From Siphonodentalium dalli (lineage: Eukaryota; Mollusca; Scaphopoda; Gadilida; Siphonodentaliidae), in contig CP136063.1 in NCBI GenBank assembly GCA_032622095.1, positions 76,425,980-76,489,979 of the forward strand: a stretch of DNA of 64,000 bases, read 5' to 3'. Below the pieces are notes generated by a model. That model searched no databases. It worked only from the letters and a program-made list of their open reading frames with translations, and was not told where the DNA came from. How positions within the stretch are numbered: the first letter of the stretch is position 1; every line of letters begins with the position of its first letter. Positions 45,675-57,984 of this stretch are shown here, piece by piece. The translations under genes and the position numbers were made by a program.

Positions 45675-47639
45675 TGGGAGAATCCATTAGAATAGAAATT
45701 GGTAATAAACATAAAGTGACTCACATAACTCACAGTGTAGAAATGTGCAAAAATATATATATATAAATCTGTAAAAACTTAACCACTGGGAAGAACATAG
45801 AAAATATATTCACATTGGTCTTATATTCAGTACTGACAGTTCTCCAATCAATCTATCATCATACATAGTATGGTCGTTGAGGTTGAATTTGGGGATCAAC
45901 CCGGAAGAAATTGGATACAAGCTGATTTTGGTGTCATTCGACGCGGAGCATCTTCAGAAATAACATATCCAAAATCCGCAAAAATCCGCTTATGGAAAAA
46001 TTCAGGATCCAAGATGGCGTAAAGGATGGCCACCAAATGAATAATTTTCCAGTCAACGCCCATTGACACGCAAACCCTCAGTGAATATGGAAGAAATCTC
46101 ACCAAAACTGATTCCACATTGATAGTAGAATATGTTAGAACATATATAGAGATAATTTGGTTGTGCATTGGGACAGACTTCTGTGAATATAACAGCCGAA
46201 TTCGAGAAAATTATAATTTTCATGTGTATATGTTTCTAAGACAACAGTCAATTATATTGGCATACCACATTTATCTGAGATGTATGCTCATGTTGATATC
46301 ATTCGAACCGGTAAAGCACCAGGAACAACATATCCGGAATTCAGCGACATCCGCTCATGGACAAACATTTTCAGAGCACTTTGAATTACAACCCAGTTTT
46401 AACTCTTGTTTTCATCAATTTAAGTAACCGGTTATTAACATGGACGAATCTATGTGCTTGATTCGTCCATAATCTACTAGAACTGCGATTTGTAATTGCA
46501 TAGTACTTAGCGAATAATATGATAAACACGTTTATGTGTACCACTGATATCTATTTTAGCTGGATATCAATATCGGTTGGTTCTACAATAAAGAGCAGTT
46601 GCCACAGAACAAGTTTTATGCTATAAGCTTCCAGAAAAATCGCTCTGTAATACAATAATGACCGCCTTATACAAAACACGTGCTAGTTCTCGCAGATGCG
46701 CATTATAGGTCTCGCCTATTGGCTGCTTTTTCGCATATATAGCTTCATTGCTTGTATTGTCTCATTTCGGATTCTGTATGTCCGAGTAGTCATATTTGAT
46801 TTGCACTGGATTGAAGGCTTACAACTTTTCTCCTGTTGAAACTTAACGGTACCAACGCGCACAGGAGACCTGTTACTATACATATTCTATATTTCTGTCA
46901 TTTAATGTATTGTCAATCCATATATCAGTTGGACTTGTATTGGTTTTTGCATAGTCGTGGCAGTATTTTGTGAGTCACAAACATTACACCATTTCGGGAT
47001 GATGTGTGTTGTGTGCCCATCTTGTTTTGATGACAAACCTCCCATCATCGTGTCTGAGAAAGGCATTGTGACATTGATCAACTCCTGTGATAAACGTGGG
47101 CGGCACGACTTGAAAGATTATTTGAATGAGCGCTATCAGATTACACCAGTCGGTAAAGTTCTTTTCCATTCGGATTGCCGTAGAGAGTTCACAGACCCAA
47201 AAAAGGCGACAACCGTTCGGTCGAAATAACTCACAACAAACAACTGAGATCTGGTGTTGCCATTTGATTTCAAGACAGACTGTATTTTATGTGGTACGCC
47301 TGCCACTATAGAGCATCGACATCCAGACAAATCAGGGGTGAGGCAAGTAACAACCCTCCCGATGCGGGATGTGTATGGCCCTAACGCAGTTACACATATG
47401 ATTTCTGGGAAGGCAATATCAAGGACAATATGTGGACATTTCTTAACTGATGCTACTCTTACAAATAAGCTGATATCAGACATTGTGCCAGCTACAGAAA
47501 CAGGTATGTCCGACGAGCCCATGGGATCGCCGAACGGTGCAGAATATGAACTGGATCGATGCTTCGTCAGATGCCACAGAAGCTATACATGTAAATCAGT
47601 CTGACGAAAACACAGTCCCTAGAATCGAGAATGAACGCA

Positions 47640-47840
47640 ATAAGTGATTTATACAAAGCCATTGAAAGCAGGGGGGGGGGGGGGGGGTCGAAAAAAATTT
47701 CAGGCACGTATGGCATTTTTTCCCTTACGATCATTTTTTGTACCCACCCACCCCCACCGCCAAATTTTTTTTCCGTTTCCGGCAGTTTTTTCCGACCATT
47801 TTTTGACACGCACCCCCCCTTTTAACACAAAAACAGAGAT
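47640..47840. repeat. G- and C-homopolymer-rich insertion in the element 2 gene
   Basis: A run of about 17 G at 47,671 is followed by alternating CATTTTTTC/CCACCCACCCCC/TTTTTTTTCC blocks that recur two or three times. It separates zinc module 2 from the rest of the pseudogene. Short frames through it on both strands are composition artefacts. Confidence 0.6.
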
Positions 47841-48828
47841 TTTCGGGGGGGAAATTCACTGTAAACAGCTGTATATGAATTTCTGTGCATATTATTTATC
47901 ATGGATGTTAACATGGACATGTAAATAGGAATGAGTCATTTTGAGGTCATTCGGCCAAAAAAACATGGCTGCCAGCGGCCATCTTGGATTTCAAAATTTG
48001 CAACAAAATACAACACGATAACTGCCTGCAGTCAATTTACAGTTAGAATTACATTATTTCTCTCATTCAAAGTGGTTTTCAAGCCCAACTCATTGCCAAA
48101 ACACTAAAAAACAAGCAGGAATTAGTCACCCCCCCCCCCCTGTTGAAAGTAGAACAATTCCTAAAACTGAGTCTCTGGGTCTCAACCAGTTTTGAAACTC
48201 GAGGAATTTTTGAGAAAATATTAATCGTTGCTTATTGAGAAGCAAGGTTATGGGTCCAGTATATGGAAAATGTGCAAACGTTGAATAATTTCATTGAATA
48301 GAAAGGACAGGAAATTGGAGTCTGTGGGCATATGATCAATATATTTGCCGCAAACGGTCACGCCAACTATGCCAAGAGCTGTCGATTGTATCGCCAGTAA
48401 ATGTTGGAACTACATAATAGCACCCTTGGTTGTACAAGTGTGTCGACGAAGATGGGTTTCATGCTGTACGTAGGAGCAATATATTATGGGCAGGATTGTC
48501 GACAGATCTCATAATAGAACAAGTCCTTATGCGTTCTATCATAAGCAGAGGAGGTCTCACAAGAGTAGAGGAATGAACGAATATGTCCGAATGCAGTGGA
48601 TATATAGCGTGCATAGGTGTGCCGAGATTCATGATGCCATGACAGAATTAACCAAACTTAGTGATCAGCACGCTGAGTTCGGGGCAAGTAGGAGCAAACG
48701 TGACTCTGATGATTTGATAAGCATACAACGTTGGTTTGGTGAACAATAGCTTTGTGATTTGAGTGAAGGTGATTTAAACTACGCTCCTTGTCGTCTGACT
48801 TAACATGGGGACGGTGTTAACTGTATTG

Positions 48829-50131
48829 ATTCTCACTGGGGGGGAACTGTTTCACAAGAATCGATTCTATCGCCTATCGGGTTCCGTCTCTATCGAATTA
48901 AGTCCCGTCTCTTTCGCGACTTGAAACAAATGTTTTCAAAGTTTTGACCTCCATTTATACACTAAATGTTAAAACAGAACGTATTTTACAAAAACTATCG
49001 CTAGATTGTGTCTTTGTGCGTAATTATTGGTGATAATAATGCGAAGTCGGCTATTTTAGCACACTTAGAAGAGTAATGTGTTTGTGTGCATTTCCTTTGT
49101 AAATTAAGCTGCATTTTGATGCTCCTTTTAACGGCCTTTTTACCTATTAATTAGACTGAAATATGTCGTCTTGTATGACCGAACACCAGGACACGATTAA
49201 GCACAGCTCTCGATGGCTCCTCACAGTAAAAAACCCTCAAATTAATCCATCAAATGAAGCAACGCAATGTTCCGACTCTAATGTGATTTTTATGTTCACG
49301 ATCGGTTCTTTCGCCCCCCCCCCCCCCGTTTAATGCAATATTATATTCGACCAGATAGTTCATTTGTGTATCTAGCTGCCATATTACCATATATGGTTTA
49401 AACTATAGTCACAGCAACACCAATATGAGTTTTTCAGTAGTCCCAAAGCATCATAGGTTGGATATTAAAGATTATCGGTCGATCATCTTTAATATCTGAC
49501 CTATGATCGTTTGGGACAACTAAAACTCATCTATTGATTTACTATGGCTACATTTTAAACCATATATGGCCATGTATTGTCAGTGGGCAACTATAGATGT
49601 ACAATAAAATAATCTGATCGAATATGAATGTACTGTAAACAGGAACGAAAGAACCGATCGTGAACATAAACATCACAATAGAATCTGAACCTTTTGTTGC
49701 TTTTTGAGGCACTAATTTGAAGGACTTGTACGGCGAGGAATCGTCGGGAGGTATTGTATTATAATTATCTAATGTTCAACCATAAAACTTGACAAGTTTC
49801 AGTCCAATTTAAAGTAGACAAGGCCGATAATCTGAGCATCAAAGTGCTGCTTAATTTCCATGGGAAATGCACCCAAACGCACTACGTCTCTAACTGTGCA
49901 CAACATGCAGCCGATTTTGCATTACTGTCACCAATAAACACGTATAAAGACATAATATGTCGATTGTTATTGGAGAATACATTCTGTTTTGACATTCAGT
50001 CTATAAACAACGGTCAAAACTTTGAAAACATGTTTTAGAAATCGCGAAAGAGTCGGAACTTAATTCGATAGAGACGGAACCGGAAGGGCGATAGAATCGA
50101 TTCTGGTGAAACAGTTTCCCCCAGTGATTCT
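48829..50131. mobile_element. 1.29-kb full-length palindromic (foldback) transposon with 5-bp TSD
   Basis: The element at 48,834-50,126 is flanked by ATTCT at 48,829-48,833 and 50,127-50,131. It begins CACTGGGGGGGAACTGTTTC and ends GAAACAGTTTCCCCCAGTG. Almost its entire length folds back around a centre near 49,475 (TTAAAGATTATCGG/CGATCATCTTTAA), giving arms of about 640 bp with moderate divergence. It interrupts the element 2 gene; without it and one ATTCT the flanking codons are in one frame (NCIDSERVG). CAC-type termini with a 5-bp duplication recall Transib-like transposons, but this is only a resemblance. The short frames within it are not genes. Confidence 0.88.
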
Positions 50132-52392
50132 GAACGTGTCGGTTTCGAGATCCACAAAAAGCTCAACAGCATAAGTATCACAGATGCCTCTATCAAGAGG
50201 AAGGAACACATAAAATCTCTTGACCATTTATATCGTGGGATCAGAGTCGAGAATGATCGAATGCATTCCAATCCAACTGTGCTATTCTCACGACTGGTAG
50301 AAATTACACAACGCTAGGACATGGCTAAATATTTTTCATACGAATTGGCAACAAAACAATCATAACTATTCAAAGATCATGCGATGAGGATACTCGCAAA
50401 AGCCCAACTAGCTAAAGCGTTGACTGATTCTATCCATGCATGGTTGTGATCTGCCGGAGCAAGCCATCGCTGTTATCGATGGTGGGGCTCTGCTCCACAG
50501 AGATAAGTTGGCAAAATAATGCACATACCGATAAGTAGCTAACTAATATGTTAAGTACGTGCGAACGAAATATGGAGTTGGGTGCATCGTGTTCGATGGT
50601 TGTGGTTATCTATCAGAGACCACGAACACCGAAGGCGAAGTTGGAAACATGTGAATCAAGAGATCTTGCTCTCAAACGAGAACAATAAGAGTCAGTTTAT
50701 TGACTTGTTGAGTCAACTATTCAACGGAGATGGACACACAGTATACAATAGTACAGAAGACGCAGACACATTGATAGTCGCCTCTGTCATTGGATACGCA
50801 TCACATTCCAAACAAGGGAGTTTGATTGTAGATGACATTATGTATTATTGGACATCAGATATGGCATATGTACTTCCTTTCAGAAGCACGAAATACAAGT
50901 AAAAGAGGCATTACACTATGGAAAAATGGCGATATCGTGAATAAGGCGGGTGATGCCACAACAAAAACATTATGTTTCTGCATGCGTGGTTCGGTTGTGG
51001 CACAACTTCTGCCATATTTGGGCATGGTAAAACCGGTCTTACCAAGAAATACCAAGAATCGGCTGACTTTCCGCATGCATCACTAAGCACATGCATAATA
51101 TCGATGTCACCCAATGTGAAATAGGAAAATTAGGTATAAAACTGTCATTATGTACGGTGGAAAGTCGGAAGAAAATTTGAATACGGTACGTTATGCTAAA
51201 TTTTTGGAAATGGTTTCGTCGAGCAAAGGATCGACCGATCTCCAAACTCCCACCGACAGAAATGGCGGCATATTTCCACAGTCTGAGAGTTCACTTACAA
51301 GTAATTATTTAGAAAGATCTCCGAAAAGATGGGTTGCACCATTGGGAATGGGGATGGAAGGTTGATTTAGAAGAACTCGTCCCAATTATGAATGACCAGG
51401 ATGCAGCACATTGTGAACTTTTGAAGTTCGTTCGTTGTAAATACAAGTTGTCGTCCAAGAATCAATGTGGCAGTAACTTGTGTTTGTGTCGCAAAAATGG
51501 ACTAAAATGTGTTGTAGCATGTGGAGATTATCGCGGATAAAGCTGCAAAACCTCAGAGGAAATTAGACTTGACATTTCTGAAGTTGATAACTGAGTACAT
51601 GACGGTTGTTTGTATGTTCAAGTTGTTTGGCAGAGACTAAGCGTGGCTACTGGACATGTTAATGGGCGAATATTGTCTAAGAAAGACATTAGCTTGAGAT
51701 TTTCAGCTTCGGCCGCCATATTGGTACCCAGTCTCCATTTGGTTACCACATTATATTTATTTATCATCTGTCCCAAGTGTAAGTCAATATAACTTCCGTT
51801 TTGGTTGGATAGTTTCGATATAAACCGGAGTTCGCGTGCTAATGGGCACGGACTCGAAATGTCACCGTTTGGTCGCCATCTTGGACGCCATCTTGTGTCC
51901 TGACTGTTGTGCTATTTTTTTTTATATTTTGGATATGCTGGTTCCTTTCTGCATCAAATAATATCAAAACTAATTGTATTGAAATGTGAGATATCAATAT
52001 AATATACATTTGTATTAGAAAAATATTTATATTCACTTTAAAATTATAATTTCCCGAATTCGGCGGCCATATTGATTGCCATCTGCCATCAGAGACAACG
52101 AGTTCATCACTTTGTATTATCTAGCATGTGTTGCTTTCAATGTGGAATATGTTTTGGTGCGAAATGTTCCATATTTACCGAGGTTTCATATGTTATTGGG
52201 CACCGATGGGAAATTTACTTATTGTTTCGGCCATATTGGACGCCATCTTGGATCCTGAATTTTCCCATGAGCGGATTTTTACGGATTTTGGATATGTTGT
52301 TCCTAGTGTTTTTCCGCGTCGAATGACACAAAAATTAGCTTGTATCCAAGTTATCCCGGGTTCAATTCTCCCACGACCACACTAACAGACAT

Positions 52393-52828
52393 GTTCATAT
52401 TGAACGTATTTCAAAAACCCGAATACGCCCATATTGGCGTTATTTGAATCTGAATTACGATATATATGAACGTAAATGGGCCCCGAAAACAGCCGAATCT
52501 GAAATAAGTCCACATTGAGCGTATATTCCGTAAATAATTCCACATTGAGCGTATATTCCGTTAATAAGTCCACAATGAGCGTATACTCGATATTCCGTTG
52601 AATAGCGCAGGCAGCGGTGAAACCACATTATAAAGAGCGTGATCTGGTAAGTCGTGTCGATGAAAAAAGTGACATTAAATAATGCCATATGGGCGTGTTT
52701 CGTATAGGGTGCATCGAATACACCCGATGAGGACATATTTGTAATATCAATACGCTCATGTGCGACTGTTTTCGAGCCCACGCCGATATAGGCCTATTTT
52801 GGGTTTTTGAAATGCGTTCAATGTGAAC
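52393..52828. mobile_element. Foldback element of about 436 bp
   Basis: GTTCATATTGAACGTATTTC and AAAAACCCGAATACGCC at left are mirrored by GGCCTATTTTGGGTTTTT and GAAATGCGTTCAATGTGAAC at right. A second inner pair is GGGCCCCGAAAACAG / CTGTTTTCGAGCCC. At 52,505-52,595 the core has three tandem units of about 31 bp (CCACATTGAGCGTATATTCC). No clear target duplication. Confidence 0.75.
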
Positions 52829-53245
52829 CTATTTTCAGGAGAACAGGTCAACAGGCTGATTCGAATATCGAAACTTATTGTACTTGTCAATGATAGTAGT
52901 TTTACAGTAGTTTATAAAATGTATGTTATTGCGCATACGCCCACTTCGATTGCGTTGAATGCCCTACAAGTTTACCATTCGATTTGAAACCATAATACTC
53001 GATGCATTTGTACAATTTCTATGCCGAAATATATAGTATCGATCTAACTTAGGAATCAATTGATGAAATGTTTACACTGAGATAATTATATCGACTCACA
53101 TAATATACATTCTTACTGGATGGCGGTAGCATGCTATATCACACAGACTATCATTTGTCATGAGTTTGTGCATTCGTTGCCGACATTTATATGAAATGGC
53201 CTTTTAAAATACATGCTTTGATCTTATATTCAGTATATATACATA
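52829..53245. other. No gene seen
   Basis: AT-rich spacer; nothing recognised. Confidence 0.45.
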
Positions 53246-53485
53246 TGAAACGGACATGGCTCATCGAGCTTCCAAATTGTGTCTACGTATATCGTAACTT
53301 TATCTTCTCTGAATAATACTTGCAATTATCACAGCCATTTCCCAGCTGTTTTCAATTTTTCGCACAGAAGTTAAACAAATCCTCTTTATTATTACCATGT
53401 CGGAAATAGACCAACACGGAACGCTCTTTTTCTGTTCCATGTCGCGCACATAGCTGTTATGTGTTTGGAATTCAAACAACGTGTT
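53246..53485 (+). repeat. 430-bp dispersed repeat, truncated copy 3
   Basis: Begins AAACGGACATGGCTCATCGA and includes CAACACGGAACGCTCTTT, then stops about 60 percent of the way through, shortly before the minisatellite. Confidence 0.7.
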
Positions 53486-53544
53486 CAAATCTGCATCCGT
53501 TATGACTTCAATGAGACTTTCAGTGACAAAAATGCTGTGGAGGA

Positions 53545-54375
53545 AAAATTATCTCACAATCATTAGTGTTACTCGCACCATCATTAATGTTACTTCCTCC
53601 ATCGTTAATGTTACTCTCACAATCATTAATGTTACTCACACCGTCAATAATGTTACTCCCACCATCATTGTTACTCTCACCATCATTAATATTACTCCCA
53701 CCATCATTAATGTTACTTTCACCACAATGTTACCCACACATTCACTAATTTACAGTCACCATCATTAATGTTACCAACATTATTGTTACTGTCACCATCA
53801 GTAATGTTACTCACACTATCATGAATGATGCTCGCGCCACAATTAATGTTACTCGCACCATCATTAAGTTTGCTATCACCATCATTTATTTTGCTATAAC
53901 CTTCATTTGTGTTACTCCCACCATCAATGTTACTCGCACCATCATTAATGTTACTCGCACCATCATTATTTTTACTCGCACCGTCATTAATGTTACTCGA
54001 ACCATTATTATTGTTGATATCACCATCAGTGTTACTCCCATCGCCATTAACGTTACTCGCACCATCATTAATGTTACTCACACCATAATTAATGTTACTC
54101 CCACCATCATTAATGTTACTCTTGCAATCATTAATGTTACTATCACAATAATTATTGTTACTCTCACAATCATTAATGTTGCTATCACCATCATGATCAT
54201 GTCTATCACCATCATTAATTTTGCTATCACCATTATTAATTCGCTACCACCATCATTAAGTTTAATATCACCATCGCTGATTTTTCTATCACCATTTTTA
54301 ATTCTGCTATCACTATCATTGTCGATGTTGCCAATCATCAATTTTGCTATCAACATCATTAATTTTGCTATTGGC
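53545..54375. repeat. 21-bp minisatellite, about 38 units
   Basis: The consensus unit is close to CACCATCATTAATGTTACTCG. Variants with ATTTTGCTATC replace ATGTTACTC towards the 3' end. Because 21 is a multiple of 3, open frames of 193, 120 and 95 aa run through it on both strands (for example TIINVTR repeats). They are products of the repeat and are not called as genes. A four-unit echo of the ATTTTGCTATC variant lies at 59,350-59,425. Confidence 0.92.
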
Positions 54376-54399
54376 GGCTATTCCGTGCTGAATGTGACA

Positions 54400-55210
54400 T
54401 GAACACTGATTTTTGAAGTAACATACTTCTTACTTATATTTTAATTTTTTTTACAGGCTATATGTCCAATTTTCAGCTGTTAGAAATGATGCGTCAGTCC
54501 CAAAAAAAGAACATTTGTTTAATCTCATGGCCATGTAAGTTAATATATTTTCAAATGATATATTAATAAAATAATAAATTCCTAATAATAAAGTATATGC
54601 AGGATTTAACTATATAAACTGAGTCAACATGTTACGTCAGTCTCAGTATGTTACGTCAGTCACAACGTGGTATAGCTAGTTTGACAGACATTTGTAGTTT
54701 TGAGCCCAATCAGTTTTCAGATATTGCTTTTGTTGACATTATATTGGCAATTAGAGTCATTGGATGCACCTTATTCATCAATCACGTACACTTACATGTA
54801 TACATACAAGTCTGTGGATGTGTAGAACATTTTATATACTCACACTTATCAGTCATGACATTATTTGTAATGTTGACCCTATTAATCCCTACTGAAAATA
54901 ATCCGAGAATGAATACATGCGCATTTGTGCAACATACTAAATACTTGCATATTGAGTAATTAACACGAATGTCCACTTCCAAGTTCTCCACGTATATTAT
55001 TTGCATCTTTCTGGTGCATGCATGTATGCTTTACATATCAAATGTCTAGTGCACTCGGGAGTTCAACAATATTAGTGAATTGAGTTTTCTGATAATGTTG
55101 TCCCTCTTGGGTCTTGTATAATATCATATCCTCATTTGTCGGCACCAATCGGAAACTTGGTCATTTGGTTTCGAGTTATTTTCTAGTTTCGTTTCTGTAG
55201 GCGCACCACC
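54400..55210. other. No gene seen
   Basis: Contains GTTACGTCAGTC repeats at about 54,631 and 54,649, the first of which matches sequence next to the minisatellite echo at 59,330. No coding sequence is supported. Confidence 0.45.
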
Positions 55211-55220
55211 CTGTTCACAG

Positions 55221-57116
55221 TTAACAATGACCAAGACCATTTTCTGATGCAAAGATATAATGAAAACTCTTGATCCATTTAACTGGGGCCTGTGCAACAA
55301 TTGCGGCCAAGTTGATGTCTTTATTTTTCGGGTTTATCTCTTCGTTTGTCATTTCGACAACATCAACATTACTGAGAGATTTTGAAGAAGCGCAACATGT
55401 TGTAGCATTGTAAACATTTTCCGCCATTGTCATTCACAGCAATCCAGACATGTCGCTTTACAGCACCGCATAATTATACCATCCACTGGTCCCTTCCCAT
55501 GTGATGTAAAATAGCTCCAGTGAATTTTCGTCACGTGTTCTAAGACTCCCATGGATGCTGCCATGAACCTGTTTTTAAATTAGGAGGATGGACCTCTAGA
55601 CCAAACAGAGACACGGTTAATAATGCTTGGAAGATCTCCAATCAGTTTGTCCATAAATGTCACAATCATTTCCTTCGTATGCACAACATGTGTCCGAAGC
55701 TATCACTTTTGAGTGCACCATATCGCTGATGTAAATATGCTAACTTGGTTTTGCTGTCAGTGAGCACTCTATTTGCTGTCAGTGAACACTCTATTTCAAC
55801 CTGGTACATGCATGTGTAGTTCGCATAAAAGTCAACTTGGATAAGAACACAATGTTCGTTTTATGTACATGCATGCCTTTCACGGCCCTTGCAGCTATAG
55901 CCTGTGCAGCCTGTTTCGTTTGTCGTAACAATGTTCCAGGAACTGTGGCAGAATGGCAGCGATGTAGTTGGTGAGATCTTGTAGCAGTTCTTTTTCGACA
56001 CCTTTACAAAGTTTGTCGTCAGCGTCGATCTTCCTCACAAACCAAGTCAAATCTTTTGAGTAGTCTGCATTTTATGGGATCAGTGAGTTCACCCTCTGTC
56101 CATCCCGACAGTCAGGGCATTGCTTTAGAAAACACGTATGCATTGAGTCATCGGACACCACTTTCTCTGGCAATTCATGGCTGTTCGTGGAATATCGGGA
56201 ATTACTTTATTCATCACCTCTGTCGCATAGATGAAATTTTCAGAGGCACACATTGTGAGATATTTTGCTGCTAGGCAAGACATGTTTTGATCTTAAGCAA
56301 CAACACCTGTATTTCCAGATCGTCGTGTGTGGTAGATCATGACATGAACCTCTACTCTGGCTAACGCACGTAGAGATCAAGTTTTAACAGGGAATCTTAT
56401 AAAGTAGAACAATTAACGGGAATAGATTTCTTAGTTATTATCAGTTCGTTAATAATGAACTTCACTGTAGCTGAAGGTCCCAACTCGATATTTATTGCGA
56501 TATCGGCTCTCAAAAGTCAGAGAAAATCATGATATTTTGAGTTGGGAAATTCACCTACAGTAAAGTACAGATAACAACTAAGAAATATAATCCCCGCGTA
56601 ATAATTTCAACTTTATTAGGTTCTCTGTTGAAACGCCAAAAAGTTCCAAGATTTTGTACTGGCGGAATATGATCTCTACGGGCGTTAGCCAGAGTAGAGA
56701 TTCATGGCATGATCTACATGTGTGGACATTCATCTTTGAAGAGAACAAGCACTTCTGCAATGAACAGTTCAGATGTCGGATCTGCTCTTTTCACTTTCCG
56801 CACTCGTCAGCAACTGCTATACAGTTTCCGCTGTCTAAGCTTGCCTGCTGATATCATCTCGATCATAGCAATATATAACTTCCTTTATCGTTCCAAGACC
56901 CAGTGTTACTCAGTTTATGATCGAACATTTCTGGTGATGAACAATGTCATGGGTTTCCAACTTTACTGAACAATTTGTTGCATACCACTCACCTTTCTCT
57001 TGGTAAAGCCCTATTACTTCTTGAAACTGCTTTCGGGAGAGCATCAGCACTTCGAAAGGCCTGGTTTCCAAATTGTCTTTCTGCTGCTTCAATTGTCTGC
57101 TTGTGGCCATCCTCAT
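55221..57116 (-). pseudogene. Multicopy transposon-like protein (SHGKGPVDG family), decayed
   Basis: Read on the minus strand from 57,116. An exon-like start (MATSRQLKQQKDNLETRPFE) runs to RKQFQEVIGLYQEKG, with a consensus donor GTGAGT at 56,992. Further fragments are WFVRKIDADDKLCKGVEKEL with AAILPQFLEHCYDKRNRL near 55,960; MDKLIGDLPS, VSVWSRGPSS and FKNRFMAAS near 55,600; HWSYFTSHGKGPVDG near 55,520; GAVKRHVWIAV; and a final frame (55,433-55,221) with SLSNVDVVEMTNEEINPKN. I recall the WSDGPSSQFKNRF and SHGKGPVDG motifs as hallmarks of large uncharacterised protein families repeated across cnidarian and molluscan genomes. Several stops and shifts, plus a 380-bp foldback, make this copy dead. 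Confidence 0.7.
56335..56715. repeat. 380-bp foldback within the pseudogene
   Basis: TAGATCATGACATGAACCTC, TACTCTGGCTAACGC and GTAGAGATCA at left are mirrored by TGATCTCTACGGGCGTTAGC, CAGAGTAGAG and ATTCATGGCATGATCTA at right. The inner part also pairs partly (GTCCCAACTCGATA with TTGAGTTGGGAAA). It may be a MITE, or an inverted duplication of the gene itself. Confidence 0.7.
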
Positions 57117-57199
57117 TATGGCTGTTTCATTTCTATCTCGGCGAATTAATTCTGTTCTTATTTTGGCAAATTACTGTCAAAATCTGCTTGTTTGGCTCT

Positions 57200-57540
57200 A
57201 TTTTCAGCCTGTTCTCCCTAAAACCGGCACATTATCTGCTTATAACATAATTTAATTTAGGTCGATAATATGCTTAGAATCGCCTCAAGTTGAATGACAC
57301 AAATGAACCAACTCACGACTTATCTCTCTTTCAATTGTCTTATTCACTTTGGCCTGCGCCATAAAACGAAATAACAGATATGAGTAAATTATCTGCATAT
57401 TTCAGAATCAAATATTTCAACATGAACCCATTGGCAGGTTATAGGTCGATTATGTGCTTAGTTTGTTCGCGAGGATATGTTGCTACTTTTGCTCTGTTCA
57501 TCTCTATTTCTCTTTGTATTCCGTATTTTCTGTAGTCTCC
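57200..57540 (+). repeat. Upstream part of large dispersed repeat, copy 2
   Basis: Matches 43,660-44,040 (CTGCTTATAACATAA, AATGACACAAATGAACCAAC, TAGGTCGATTATGTGCTTA) with insertions. It runs directly into the next 430-bp copy. Confidence 0.65.
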
Positions 57541-57984
57541 TTTAAACGGACATGGATCATTCGAACCTCCAAATTTTTTTCTACGTAATTTTGAGCGACG
57601 GATACGATAGGTCGCTAAATAAACGAACTAATGAGATACCAGCTTCATATGCTCTGAAACACACTTGCCAATGTCACAGCCAATTTTCAACTTTTCGCCA
57701 GAAGTTAGAAGCTCTTTGTTGCTACCATATGAGGAATAGATTACCACGGAACGCTCTTTTCTGTTCCATATCGTGCAAATAGCTGTTTTGTGTTTGGGAC
57801 CCAGACACCATATTCACAGTTGTAGTTTTTCATTACTTCAATTCGTCTTTTTGGGTTACACAATGTTCGCATAAAGGTATAGTTAAGATATTTATCGACC
57901 TATTTCGATACTGAGAAAAACTCAAAGGCGAATAATATTATGAGTATTTCTGAGCGCGAACCGCCATGTGGCCATGGCTTTAAA
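57541..57984 (+). repeat. 430-bp dispersed repeat, copy 4
   Basis: TTTAAACGGACATGGATCAT to CCGCCATGTGGCC, with all the internal marks of the family. It is immediately followed by copy 5 in the same orientation, a head-to-tail pair. Confidence 0.82.

Larger units (their letters stand above)
46957..51540 (+). pseudogene. PIN-like / CXC-like family protein, decayed copy in element 2
   Basis: Collinear fragments follow the same family as in element 1. Module 1 has CVVC, then LFHSDCRREF near 47,200. Module 2 begins DCILCGTP near 47,280. A helical segment lies at 48,486-48,749 (RMQWIYSVHRCAEIHDAM). After the foldback insertion the frame resumes (SERVGFEIHKKLNSISITD). Then come VIDGGALLHR (50,490), CIVFDG (50,585), DHEHRRR, EDADTLIVASVI (50,755) and LIVDD. 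The acidic residues in this order are what a PIN/FEN1-like nuclease core shows. Next are HAWFGCGTTSAIFGHGK (50,980), LPPTEMAAYFHSLRVHLQV (51,240), WEWGW and the Cys-rich tail (RCKYKLSSKNQCGSNLCLC). Stops, frameshifts and insertions rule out function. Confidence 0.8.
45866..52384. mobile_element. Element 2: 6.5-kb TIR transposon with decayed gene
   Basis: The left end (45,866-46,105) and right end (52,145-52,384) are inverted copies. Termini start TAGTATGG and TAGTGTGG. They share TTGGATACAAGCT, TGTCATTCGACGCGG, AACATATCCAAAATCCG and the CCAAGATGGCGT/GACGCCATCTTGG block. A diverged second copy of the end lies just inside each terminus (about 46,130-46,400 and 51,800-52,030), so the inverted repeats are compound. 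Both flanks carry ACA, a weak candidate for a 3-bp target duplication. Cargo is the pseudogene at 46,957-51,540. The termini and flanks differ from element 1, so the shared gene sits in two element types. Confidence 0.75.

Noticed and set aside
53566-54402. 193-aa and 120-aa open frames with regular heptapeptides
   Set aside because: Explained by a minisatellite period of 21 bp, a multiple of three; open on both strands.
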